From Modestobacter italicus (lineage in GTDB: Bacteria; Actinomycetota; Actinomycetes; Mycobacteriales; Geodermatophilaceae), in the NCBI RefSeq assembly GCF_019799965.1, contig NZ_JABGCJ010000001.1, positions 682,001 to 746,000 of the forward strand: DNA of 64,000 bases, written 5' to 3'. The notes beneath the pieces are model-generated. The model did not search any database. It was not told the origin of the DNA and saw nothing but the letters and a program-made list of their open reading frames with translations. How positions within the stretch are numbered: position 1 is the stretch's first letter; the number at the start of each line of letters is the position of its first letter. The position numbers and the translations under genes were made by a program. Below, piece after piece: positions 40,376 to 48,595 of this stretch.

Positions 40376-41593
40376 TCAGCGCAGGGCGGAGACGTGGTCG
40401 ATCAGGTGGCCGACCTCCTCCGGGGTGTTGTAGTGCATCAGCCCCAGCCGCACCGCGCCGCCGGTCTCGTTCACCCCGATGGCGTCGAACAGCTCGCGGG
40501 AGTAGAAGTCGCCGTCCCAGGCGCAGACGCCGCGCCGGGCCAGCTCGCCGACCACCTGCCGGGGGCGCATCCGGGAGACGGTGAACGACAGGGTCGGCGT
40601 GCGGTGCTGCGGCGAGCCGAGCACCTGCACGTGCGCCATCGACCGCAGCGCGTCGTCCAGCCAGCCGAACAGCCCGGCCTCGTACCGGTGCACCGCGGCC
40701 ATCGAGGTGGCCAGCCGCTGCCGCCGCGTGCCGGGGGCGTCCGGGCACAGGGCGGCCAGGTGGTCGACCGAGGCGGCCACCCCGGCGTACAGCTCGAAGG
40801 ACGGCGCCCCCACCTCGAACCGGTCGGGCACCCGGTCCGGCGCCGGCGTCAGCTTGTCCGGGTGCAGCTCCCCCAGCAGGCCGGGATGGGCGACGACCGC
40901 GCCGACGTGCGGGCCGCACCACTTGTAGGCCGACAGCGCCAGGAAGTCCGCCCCCAGCTCGTCGGCGTCCAGCAGCACGTGCGGCGCGGCGTGCGTGCCG
41001 TCGACGTACACCAGCGCACCGACCCGGTGGGCCCGGACGGCGATCGCGGCGACGTCCGGGCGGGTGCCGATGGCGTTGCTCGCCGCGGTGACGGCGACCA
41101 GCCGGGTGCGGCCGGTGACCAGCTCGTCGTACTGCCAGTCGGGCAGCTCCCCGGTCTCGATGTCCACCTCCGCCCAGCGCACCACCATGCCCACCTCGGC
41201 GGCCACCTGCAGCCACGGGCGGATGTTGGCGTCGTGGTCCAGCCGGCTGAGCACGATCTCGTCGCCGGGCCGCCAGTGCTTGGCCAGCGCGCGGGCAAGG
41301 GTGTAGGTCAGCGTCGTCATGTTCGGCCCGAGGACGACGCCCGAGGGTGTGCCGCCGACCAGGTCGGCCACCGCGGACCGCGCCCCGGACACCAGCGCCT
41401 CGGCCCGCGCCGAGGCGGCGAACACCCCACCGCGGTCGGCGATCGGCACCCGCATGGCCTGGGAGACGGCGCGCACCACGCTCTCCGGCACGAGCGCGCC
41501 AGCGGGGCCGTCGGCGTGCAGCAGCCCGTCGGACAGCCCCGGGAAGAGCCCCCGGACCCGGGCGACGTCCAGCTGGCCCCCGCCCGACGACAT
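40376..41593 (-). CDS. Cysteine desulfurase-like class V aminotransferase protein
   Basis: A 405-aa PLP enzyme. The Schiff-base Lys is in LALSAYKWCGPHVGAVV. Upstream are LSRLDHDANIRPW, AVTAASNAIGTRPDV and LVYVDGTHAAPH. The sequence belongs to the cysteine-desulfurase-like group (TIGR01976), which has not been shown to supply sulfur. The lack of Isc/Suf genes nearby supports a different role. It is the counterpart of Rv3778c. It starts 79 bp from the divergent proteasome activator gene. Confidence 0.85.
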   Translation of the reverse strand: MSSGGGQLDVARVRGLFPGLSDGLLHADGPAGALVPESVVRAVSQAMRVPIADRGGVFAASARAEALVSGARSAVADLVGGTPSGVVLGPNMTTLTYTLARALAKHWRPGDEIVLSRLDHDANIRPWLQVAAEVGMVVRWAEVDIETGELPDWQYDELVTGRTRLVAVTAASNAIGTRPDVAAIAVRAHRVGALVYVDGTHAAPHVLLDADELGADFLALSAYKWCGPHVGAVVAHPGLLGELHPDKLTPAPDRVPDRFEVGAPSFELYAGVAASVDHLAALCPDAPGTRRQRLATSMAAVHRYEAGLFGWLDDALRSMAHVQVLGSPQHRTPTLSFTVSRMRPRQVVGELARRGVCAWDGDFYSRELFDAIGVNETGGAVRLGLMHYNTPEEVGHLIDHVSALR

Positions 41594-41659
41594 GCCGGGA
41601 GCCTAGTTCGTCCGGCGGCGGCCCGGCCGGGCGCTCGGGGCCCCGCGGAGGGCGCGAGG

Positions 41660-41665
41660 CAGGAT
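41660..41665 (+). promoter_or_regulatory. -10 hexamer for the leaderless bpa gene
   Basis: CAGGAT lies 7 nt before the ATG at 41673. It is a weaker match than the TAnnnT copies. Confidence 0.4.
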
Positions 41666-41672
41666 GGAGGCC

Positions 41673-42215
41673 ATGACAGCACCAGGCACCGGTGAGTCGC
41701 GCCCGCAGCAGGTCCTCGTCGTCGGGCCCGACGGTCAGCCGGTCGGGGCGATGCCGATGCCCCAGGACGGGATGGACGGGGACGACGGTGGCATGGCGGG
41801 GGTCGGCGACCTCGTCGAGCAGCCCGCCAAGGTGATGCGGATCGGCACGATGATCAAGCAGCTGCTGGAGGAGGTGCGGGCCGCGCCCCTGGACGACGCC
41901 AGCCGCAACCGGCTGCGCGACATCCACGCCTCCTCGATCCGCGAGCTCGAGCAGGGCCTGGCCCCCGAGCTGCGCGAGGAGCTGGCCCGGATCACGCTGC
42001 CCTTCACCGAGGGCGAGACCCCCTCCGACGCCGAGCTGCGGATCGCCCAGGCCCAGCTGGTCGGCTGGCTGGAGGGCGTCTTCCACGGCATCCAGACGGC
42101 GCTGTTCGCCCAGCAGATGGCCGCCCGGGCCCAGCTGGAGGAGATGCGCCGCAAGGCCCTCCCCGGCGGCGCGCCCGCCGCTGACCAGCGCCCCGGCGGC
42201 GGCCAGTACCTCTGA
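41673..42215 (+). CDS. bpa: Bacterial proteasome activator
   Basis: A 180-aa Bpa/PafE-type ring-forming helical protein that opens the 20S proteasome without ATP or Pup and feeds it unfolded proteins. Evidence is the four-helix core (MRIGTMIKQLLEEVRAAPLD, then RLRDIHASSIRELEQGL, then LVGWLEGVFHGIQTALFAQQM) and the C-terminal GQYL, the HbYX-like tail that docks into the proteasome pockets. I start at ATG 41673. The upstream ATG at 41664 adds only three residues and lies inside the promoter. It implies that this genome has a 20S proteasome. It is convergent with the CheW gene. Confidence 0.92.
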   Translation: MTAPGTGESRPQQVLVVGPDGQPVGAMPMPQDGMDGDDGGMAGVGDLVEQPAKVMRIGTMIKQLLEEVRAAPLDDASRNRLRDIHASSIRELEQGLAPELREELARITLPFTEGETPSDAELRIAQAQLVGWLEGVFHGIQTALFAQQMAARAQLEEMRRKALPGGAPAADQRPGGGQYL

Positions 42216-42231
42216 GCCCCGGCAGTGACGA

Positions 42232-43737
42232 TCAGACCGCGGTCAGCTCCGCGGCGCCCGATCGGGTCGTCGGGAGGGCGGTGGCCGAGCTGAGTCGCCG
42301 CGCCACCGCACGGAGGTCCAGGTCCGGCAGGAGCCTGCTGTCCTCACCGACCCGCACCAGCGGGGCCGACTGCAGCGTGGCACCCCGGTCGCCGGTCCCG
42401 CCCCGCACGGTCTGGTCCGCGTCGGTCCAGGTGAGCGGGGAGATGCCGCGCAGGGCGTCGACCGTGAACGCGACCACCGCGTCATCGACCTCCACCAGCA
42501 GCAGGCAGGTCGACGGCCCGACCTCCCGCTGCTCGCGGCCGAGCAGGGTGGACAGGCACAGCACCGGCACCGCGGCCCGCCGGTGCGTGACCAGCCCGAG
42601 CAGCCCGGGCACCGAGGTCCGGGTGAGCGAGTCCGGGAACGGCAGGATCTCGCCGACCTGCTCGAGCGGCGTGGCGATGTCCAGGCCGATCGAGTACGTC
42701 AGGTAGGCCGGGGCCCCGCCGGCCGCGGCGGCCGCCGCCGCCAGCGCGGACCCGTCGTCGCCGCGGGTGGCCTCCAGCGCGGTGTTCACCGCCGCGAAGC
42801 CCGACAGCTGCGGGTCGGTCAGCATCGTCCCGCCGTCGAGCACCAGGCAGTCCCCGACGCCCGCGACCTGCGCCATCCCGGCCAGCAGGTCCGGCCGCGG
42901 GAGGGCGAACGACGGGGTGGGCAGGACGTCGTCCGGGCCGACGTGGGCCAGCTCCAGCAGCTCGCTCAGCGCCAGCACCACGTAGCCGTGACCGAGGTCC
43001 AGCACGAGGCCCGCGCCGGTGTCCGCGCGTGGCAGCTCACCCAGTCCGAGCAGGACCAGCGGGTCGACGACCGGCACCTCCCGGTCGGCGTACAGCACCG
43101 TGCCCGGGCACATCCGGCTGGTCAGCACCGAGGTGCGCAGGTCCGGCGTGGGGATGGTGGTGTGCACGTGCGCGGCGTCGATCGCCAGCCGGTGCTCCCC
43201 GCAGCGGAGCACGGTCAGGGTGTGCCGGCCGGTCACCGGCCCGCCAGCCCCCACGGGTGCGGCGTCCCGGGTGACGTCGGTGACGGTGGGCACGCCCGGC
43301 AGCTCCAGCACCGCTGCCGCGTCCAGGACGCTGTACGCCCGGCCGGTGTCGGGGTGCCGGAAGGTGTGCGAGAACAGCAGCCCACCGCCGTGCGCGTGCG
43401 CGGCCACCAGGCTGTCGGCGGGGACCTCGCAGATCCCCTGCACCTGGTCGGCCAGCAGCCCGAGCACCCGGCCGCCGGAGGCCACGACGACGACGACCTG
43501 GTCCGGGTGTCGTTCCTCCGCGCGCCCGGTCACCGCCTGCAGGTCCAGCACCGGGAGGACCAGCCGGCGCAGCTCGATCGCGCCGAGCAGGCCGGGCGAC
43601 GCCGCGGGCAGCCCGGCCAGCTCGGCCGGGCACGGCACGACCTCCCGCAGCGCCGACAGCGGCAGGGCGACGTCCATCCCGGCCAGCCGCAGCAGGCCGT
43701 GGACGACGTCCCCGGCCGGTTCCTCCGAGGTGGCCAC
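42232..43737 (-). CDS. Triple CheW-domain scaffold protein
   Basis: A 501-aa protein with three CheW-like SH3-type domains in tandem (about 10-150, 175-320, 345-490). Each has a beta-strand opening (VHGLLRLAGMDVALPL; HTLTVLRCGEHRLAI; YLTYSIGLDIATPLEQV) and a GLLG/PVLDL-like core, clearest in domains 1 and 3. CheW links receptors to CheA. A three-domain version could bridge several receptor trimers. GTG at 43737 lies 5 nt after the stop of the PAS receptor, so the two are translationally coupled. No CheA, CheY or CheR lies in the window. Confidence 0.82.
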   Translation of the reverse strand: MATSEEPAGDVVHGLLRLAGMDVALPLSALREVVPCPAELAGLPAASPGLLGAIELRRLVLPVLDLQAVTGRAEERHPDQVVVVVASGGRVLGLLADQVQGICEVPADSLVAAHAHGGGLLFSHTFRHPDTGRAYSVLDAAAVLELPGVPTVTDVTRDAAPVGAGGPVTGRHTLTVLRCGEHRLAIDAAHVHTTIPTPDLRTSVLTSRMCPGTVLYADREVPVVDPLVLLGLGELPRADTGAGLVLDLGHGYVVLALSELLELAHVGPDDVLPTPSFALPRPDLLAGMAQVAGVGDCLVLDGGTMLTDPQLSGFAAVNTALEATRGDDGSALAAAAAAAGGAPAYLTYSIGLDIATPLEQVGEILPFPDSLTRTSVPGLLGLVTHRRAAVPVLCLSTLLGREQREVGPSTCLLLVEVDDAVVAFTVDALRGISPLTWTDADQTVRGGTGDRGATLQSAPLVRVGEDSRLLPDLDLRAVARRLSSATALPTTRSGAAELTAV

Positions 43738-43742
43738 GACGG

Positions 43743-46556
43743 TCAGTCCGCGGCGGCGAGCTGGGAGATGAGCTCGTCGACCTGGCGGGAGGCCGCCTGC
43801 TGCTGCTGCGTGGACTCGGAGATGCTGAGGATCGTGTCGTTGGTGCGGGTGACGCTGCTGACGATCCGCTCGAACGCGTTCTCGGCCCGCTTGGACACCT
43901 CCGAGCCCTGGGCGACCCGCTCGGCGGACTCCTCGATGAGCTTGCCGATCTGCTGGGACGCCTCGAACGAGCGCTCGGCCAGCTTGCGCACCTCGCCGGC
44001 GACGATGGAGAAGCCGACGCCGTGCTCCCCGGCCCGTGCGGCCTCGATCGAGGCGTTGAAAGCCAGCAGGTTCGTCTGGTTGGCGATCTCGCCCATGACC
44101 CGGACGATCTCGGTGATCGAGTTCGACGACCTCTGGATCAGCGCGATGGCCTCCAGCGAGGCGCGCAGCGCCTCCACGCCCTGCCGCGCGTTGTCCTGGG
44201 TCTCCGCGGCCAGCCCGGTCGCCGTCTGCGAGCTGCGCGCGATGTCCTCGATGGACGCCGACAGCTGCTGCACCGAGGTGGTCATGTCCTTGGTGCCCAG
44301 GGCGATCCGGCGCTCCCGCTCCACCTCCGCGGTGACGTCGTAGGCGAACTTCACCACCTTGAACGGCTGGCCGGTCAGGTCGAGGATCGGGTTGTAGGTG
44401 GCCTGGATGTGCACGTCGCGGCCGTACTTCCCCTTGCGGTGGAACCGCCCGGCCAGCACCTCGCCGGCGGCCAGCCTGATCCAGAAGTCCCGGTACTCCG
44501 GCGAGCGGATGTACTCGTCGTCGCAGAACTCGCTGTGGTGGTGGCCGAGCACCTCCCGGCGCGAATAGCCCATGGTCCGCAGGAAGTTGTCGTTGGCGGA
44601 CAGCACGTTGCCCTCGAGGTCGAACTCGATCACGGCCTGGGCGCGGTCCACCGCGTTGACCCGGGCCTCGATCTCGGCGTTGCGCAGCTTGGCCGTGGTG
44701 ACGTCGCTGGCGAACTTGACGACCTTGAACGGCCGGCCGGTGTCGTCGAGGATCGGGTTGTAGGTCGCCTGGATCCAGACGTCGCGGCCGCTCTTGTGGA
44801 TGCGCCGGTACTCCCCGGTGTGGAAGTCGCCGCTGCTCAGCTTCTCCCAGAACTCCCGGTACTCCTGGGTGGTCGTGTAGACGGGATCGCAGAAGACCCG
44901 GTGGTGCTTGCCCTGCACCTCCGACAGCGTGTATCCCAGCGCGTCGAGGAAGTTGGGGTTCGCGGTGAGGATGGTGCCGTCGAGGTCGAACTCGATGACC
45001 GCCTGAGCGCGCTCGATCGCCGTCACCTTGCCGGTGAACTCGGCGTTCTGCCGCTTGGCCCGGGTGACGTCCGAGGCGAACTTGACCACCTTCACCACGC
45101 GCCCGGAGTCGTCGAGGATCGGGTTGTAGGTGGCCTGCAGCCACACCTCCCGCCCGTCCCTGTCGCGCCGCTTGAACTCCCCGGCCTCGTAGTGGCCCTG
45201 GCCCAGGCGCGCCCAGAACTCCGCGTACTCGTCGGAGGCGGCGTAGGAGGGCTCGCAGAACATGCGGTGGTGCTTGCCGCGGATCTCGGTGAGCGCCCAG
45301 CCCATGGTGTCGACGAAGTTCTGGTTGGCGGTGAGGATGCGGCCGCTGAGGTCGAACTCGATGACCGCCTGGGCGCGGTCGATCGCGGCCACCTTGCCGC
45401 GCGCCTCGGCGCCGGAGAACTTGGCTTCGGTGATGTCGCTGGCGAACTTGACGATCTTGATCGGCTTGCCGACGTCGTCCAGGATCGGGTTGTAGGTGGC
45501 CTGCAGCCACACCTCGCGCCCGTCCTTGGCCAGTCGCTTGAACTCCCCGGACTCGTAGGCCCCGCTGGCCAGCCGCTCCCAGAACTCCTCGTACTCCTGA
45601 CTGCTGGCCAGGGCCGGCTCGCAGAACAGTCGGTGGTGCCTGCCCTGGACCTCGTGCAGGGCGTAGCCCATCGTCTCCAGGAAGTTGGTGTTCGCGCTGA
45701 GCACCGTGCCGTCGGTCTTGAACTCGATCACCGCCTGCGCCCGGTCGATCGCCGCGACCTTGCCTCGGGACTCGGCCTCGGCCAGTCGCGCGACGGTGAT
45801 GTCGCTGGCGAACTTGACGACCTTGAGCGGGTGGCCCTCGTCGTCCAGGATCGGGTTGTAGGTGGCCTGCAGCCACACCTCGCGGCCGCCCTTGGCCAGC
45901 CGCTTGTAGACCCCGCCCTCGAACTGGCCGGAGCCCAGCCGCTGCCAGAACTCGGCGTACTCGGTGCTGGCGGCCGTGGTGGGCTCGACGAACAGGCGGT
46001 GGTGCTTGCCCCGCACCTCGGCCAGCGTGTAGCCCATCGCGTCCAGGAAGTTGGAGTTGGCGGTGAGCACGGTGCCGTCGAGGGCGAACTCGATGACCGC
46101 CTGCGACCGGTCGAGGGCGACGGCCTGGCTCAGCCGCTCGAGCGCGGCGACCTTCCCCTCGGTGATGTCGGTGGCCAGCACGACGACCTTCGTCGGCCGG
46201 CCGGACGCATCCGGGATGGGGATGTAGGAGCCGCGCAGCCACACCTCTCGGCCGCCCTTGGCCAGCCGCTTGACCACGACGCCCGCGTCGACCTGCCCGG
46301 CGGCCATCCGGTCCCAGAACGCGGCGTACTCGGCCGACGCGGCGTGGGCGGGGTCGCAGACCTTCCGGTGGTGCTGCCCGACCAGCTCGTCGGAGGTGTA
46401 CCCCATGACGTCGAGGTAGTGCCGGTTGGCCGTCAGCACGGTCCCGTCGAGAGCGAGCTCGACCGTCGCGGAGGAGTCGCGCATCGCCTCCGCGATGCGG
46501 CACAGCTCGCGCAGGTGGTCGGTTGCGGCGGGGTCCTCGCCGGTGGGGGTGGGCAT
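43743..46556 (-). CDS. Soluble methyl-accepting chemotaxis protein with six PAS domains
   Basis: A 937-aa protein with no membrane segment. Six PAS repeats of about 122 residues each carry DRAQAVIEF, TANxNFLxxMGY, GKHHRxFCEP, [22 protein letters not shown] and VVKFASDIT (repeat 1 is the most divergent). They lead to an MCP signalling domain (about 730-937) with the hairpin tip [21 protein letters not shown]. The PAS type is that of BdlA/Aer-like soluble receptors, where it can bind haem or flavin. The ATG at 46556 has GAGGTG 7 nt upstream. It is co-transcribed with the triple-CheW gene. Confidence 0.9.
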   Translation of the reverse strand: MPTPTGEDPAATDHLRELCRIAEAMRDSSATVELALDGTVLTANRHYLDVMGYTSDELVGQHHRKVCDPAHAASAEYAAFWDRMAAGQVDAGVVVKRLAKGGREVWLRGSYIPIPDASGRPTKVVVLATDITEGKVAALERLSQAVALDRSQAVIEFALDGTVLTANSNFLDAMGYTLAEVRGKHHRLFVEPTTAASTEYAEFWQRLGSGQFEGGVYKRLAKGGREVWLQATYNPILDDEGHPLKVVKFASDITVARLAEAESRGKVAAIDRAQAVIEFKTDGTVLSANTNFLETMGYALHEVQGRHHRLFCEPALASSQEYEEFWERLASGAYESGEFKRLAKDGREVWLQATYNPILDDVGKPIKIVKFASDITEAKFSGAEARGKVAAIDRAQAVIEFDLSGRILTANQNFVDTMGWALTEIRGKHHRMFCEPSYAASDEYAEFWARLGQGHYEAGEFKRRDRDGREVWLQATYNPILDDSGRVVKVVKFASDVTRAKRQNAEFTGKVTAIERAQAVIEFDLDGTILTANPNFLDALGYTLSEVQGKHHRVFCDPVYTTTQEYREFWEKLSSGDFHTGEYRRIHKSGRDVWIQATYNPILDDTGRPFKVVKFASDVTTAKLRNAEIEARVNAVDRAQAVIEFDLEGNVLSANDNFLRTMGYSRREVLGHHHSEFCDDEYIRSPEYRDFWIRLAAGEVLAGRFHRKGKYGRDVHIQATYNPILDLTGQPFKVVKFAYDVTAEVERERRIALGTKDMTTSVQQLSASIEDIARSSQTATGLAAETQDNARQGVEALRASLEAIALIQRSSNSITEIVRVMGEIANQTNLLAFNASIEAARAGEHGVGFSIVAGEVRKLAERSFEASQQIGKLIEESAERVAQGSEVSKRAENAFERIVSSVTRTNDTILSISESTQQQQAASRQVDELISQLAAAD

Positions 46557-46720
46557 GCGCGGGCACCTCGATGGCTCGTGGACGATCCGGTGGGACGCAG
46601 TCAGTCTCGGCCGCAGCGGTCCGACATCCAGTGGACGGCGTCGCCCGTCACGGGGTCGACCCACCCGCCACACGCGTCACACACCGGGTCCCCGGCTGTG
46701 CCCGCCGCCGACGACGACGA

Positions 46721-46776
46721 CCGGGACGTCACCGCCGATCGGCGGTGACGTCCCGGCGTGGTCCGCCGATCGGCGG
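46721..46776 (-). terminator. Double hairpin after the first membrane MCP gene
   Basis: A perfect 36-bp palindrome (46721-46756) and a 14-bp palindrome (CCGCCGATCGGCGG, 46763-46776) share the same core. They start 9 nt past the stop codon at 46785 on the minus strand. A strong terminator is likely. Confidence 0.75.
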
Positions 46777-46784
46777 AGGGATGC

Positions 46785-48419
46785 TCAGACGGTGAACCGC
46801 CGGACGGCGTCCTGGAGCTCGTCGCTCATCCGGGCCAGGTCCGCCGCCGAGCGCTGGGCCTCGGCCACGCCCTCGTTGGTCTGCTGCGTGCCCGCGGCGA
46901 GCCCCGAGATGGCGGTGGCGATGCTGCGTGAGCTGCTGGCCGCTTCGGCGACGTTGCGGTTCATCTCGTTGGTGGTCGCGGTCTGCTCCTCCACCGCCGC
47001 GGCGATGGTGGCCTGGTAGTCGTTGATCTGCCCGATCACCGAGCTGATCTCCTCGATCGCCGCGACCGCCCCGGCGGTGTCGCCCTGGATGGCCTCGACC
47101 CGCTTGGAGATGTCCTCGGTGGCCCGCGCGGTCTCCTGCGCCAGCTCCTTCACCTCGCTGGCCACCACCGCGAAGCCCTTGCCGGCCTCGCCGGCCCGGG
47201 CGGCCTCGATGGTGGCGTTGAGGGCCAGCAGGTTCGTCTGCTCGGCGATCCCGTTGATCAGCTTGACCACGGTGGCGATCTCCTGCGAGGAGTCACCCAG
47301 CTTCCCGACCGTCCGGGTGGTGTTCTCCGCGACCGCGACGGCCTGACCGGCCACCCGGCTGGCCTCACTGGCGTTCTGCGAGATCTCCCGGATCGCCGCC
47401 TCCATCTGCTGCGACCCCGTCGACACCGTGTCCACGCTGGCGGCCACCTCACCGGCCGAGGCGACGACCACGTCGGCCTGACCGGTGGCGGTCCGGGCGC
47501 TCTCGGCCATGCCGGCCGCCCCGGCGTTCAGCGCCTGCGAGGCACCGGCCAGCCGGCCGGCGGACTCGTTGACGAGGGTGAGGACGCTGCTCAGCGAGTC
47601 CAGGGTGGTGTCCAGCGACCGGGCGACCTCACCGAGTTCGGCGCCACCGGTCTCCCCGGCGCGCACGCTCAGGTCACCGCCGGCGACCTGGTCGAGCACC
47701 TCGCGGACCCGCTGCACCGGCCGCATGACCGACCGGACGACGAGCAGCGCCAGCAGCACCGAGACCAGCAGGCCGACCGCGATGATCGCCAGGGTCACGG
47801 TGCGGGCGCTGGTGTAGGCGTCCCGGGCCTCGGCGGCGGTCTGCTCGGCGTCCGCGGCGGCTGCGTCGGTCGCGGCGACCAGTGCGGCCGAGATCGCCGT
47901 CTCGGTGTCGTTCATCTGACCGATGAGGGCCAGCGTCTGCTGCGGCGTCCGGGTGCCCTGACCGCCGGACAGCTGCTGGAGCATGCCCAGGTACTGCTGC
48001 GAGGCCGCGGCGAACTGCTCGTAGCCGGCCCGGGCCTCGTCGGACAGCGGCAGGTCCTCAGCGGCCGCGGTGGCCTCCGTCAGCACCTGCAGGCTCTCGG
48101 TCGAGGCCTGGGCGAACGCGGCTCGCGTCTCGGCGGGGAGCTCGGAGATGCTCGCCCGGGCGTTGGTGGCGGAGAACTGCCACCACCCGGCTTGCAGCTG
48201 CCGCAGCGCGTCCAGCGGCACGGCACCCTCGGCGTGCACCTGCTCGGCCTTGTCGCTGAGCACCGACATGCGCTGGATGCCGACCGAGCCGACGGTCAGC
48301 GTGGTGACGGCCACCAGCCCGATCGCGACGAGCAGCCGACCGCGCAGCCCCACCCGTTCGGCGATCGCCCCCAGTCCGCCGCCCGCCTCCGACGACTGCT
48401 GCTGTGCTCCCGGTTCCAT
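46785..48419 (-). CDS. Transmembrane methyl-accepting chemotaxis protein
   Basis: A 544-aa receptor. It has a cytoplasmic leader, TM1 about 28-50 (LLVAIGLVAVTTLTVGSVG), an extracytoplasmic four-helix-bundle sensor (about 50-205), TM2 about 207-228, HAMP (VRSVMRPVQRVREVLDQVAGG) and a signalling domain with [21 protein letters not shown]. The sensor contains Met/Gln-rich helices but no identifiable ligand pocket. The ATG has AGAGGGG 5 nt upstream, and a sigma-28-like promoter lies at 48468-48494. It is a near paralogue of the next MCP, with 195 bp of identical DNA. Confidence 0.93.
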   Translation of the reverse strand: MEPGAQQQSSEAGGGLGAIAERVGLRGRLLVAIGLVAVTTLTVGSVGIQRMSVLSDKAEQVHAEGAVPLDALRQLQAGWWQFSATNARASISELPAETRAAFAQASTESLQVLTEATAAAEDLPLSDEARAGYEQFAAASQQYLGMLQQLSGGQGTRTPQQTLALIGQMNDTETAISAALVAATDAAAADAEQTAAEARDAYTSARTVTLAIIAVGLLVSVLLALLVVRSVMRPVQRVREVLDQVAGGDLSVRAGETGGAELGEVARSLDTTLDSLSSVLTLVNESAGRLAGASQALNAGAAGMAESARTATGQADVVVASAGEVAASVDTVSTGSQQMEAAIREISQNASEASRVAGQAVAVAENTTRTVGKLGDSSQEIATVVKLINGIAEQTNLLALNATIEAARAGEAGKGFAVVASEVKELAQETARATEDISKRVEAIQGDTAGAVAAIEEISSVIGQINDYQATIAAAVEEQTATTNEMNRNVAEAASSSRSIATAISGLAAGTQQTNEGVAEAQRSAADLARMSDELQDAVRRFTV

Positions 48420-48467
48420 GTGTGCCCCTCTGCCCGAGGGCTCGCTCGTGCGGCCCGCTCGTCGTTC

Positions 48468-48494
48468 TCATCGGCAGTCCACGGGTCCTGTTGA
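48468..48494 (-). promoter_or_regulatory. Sigma-28/WhiG-like promoter of the first membrane MCP
   Basis: On the minus strand TCAA-N15-GCCGATGA differs by one base in each box from the motility-sigma consensus TAAA-N15-GCCGATAA. It lies about 49 nt before the ATG. The second MCP has a matching CACTGCCGAT at the equivalent place. Confidence 0.5.
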
Positions 48495-48541
48495 GCGCAA
48501 CTGAAAGGAGCGGCCCGTCGGGGTGACCGAGGGCGCAGACG

Positions 48542-48581
48542 CCGGACGCCGGCCACCGCGTGAGCGGTGACCGGCGTCCGG
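48542..48581 (-). terminator. Terminator after the second membrane MCP gene
   Basis: 18-bp arms with one mismatch around GTGA lie 14 nt past the stop at 48596 on the minus strand. Confidence 0.75.
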
Positions 48582-48595
48582 TGGAGCCGGGTCGG

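Noticed and set aside
43743-46300. Direct repeats with about 366-bp period, considered as a CRISPR or other DNA repeat array
   Set aside because: The period equals 122 codons and the repeats encode PAS domains. There are no short spacers or cas genes.
42232-46566. A single 1444-codon minus-strand frame joining the CheW region and the PAS region
   Set aside because: Only its last 501 codons are the CheW gene. The upstream part is the PAS-MCP read in the wrong frame, giving an Arg/Gly-rich product.
44022-46748. A 908-codon plus-strand frame with internal repeats
   Set aside because: The repetitive product only mirrors the six PAS units encoded on the other strand.
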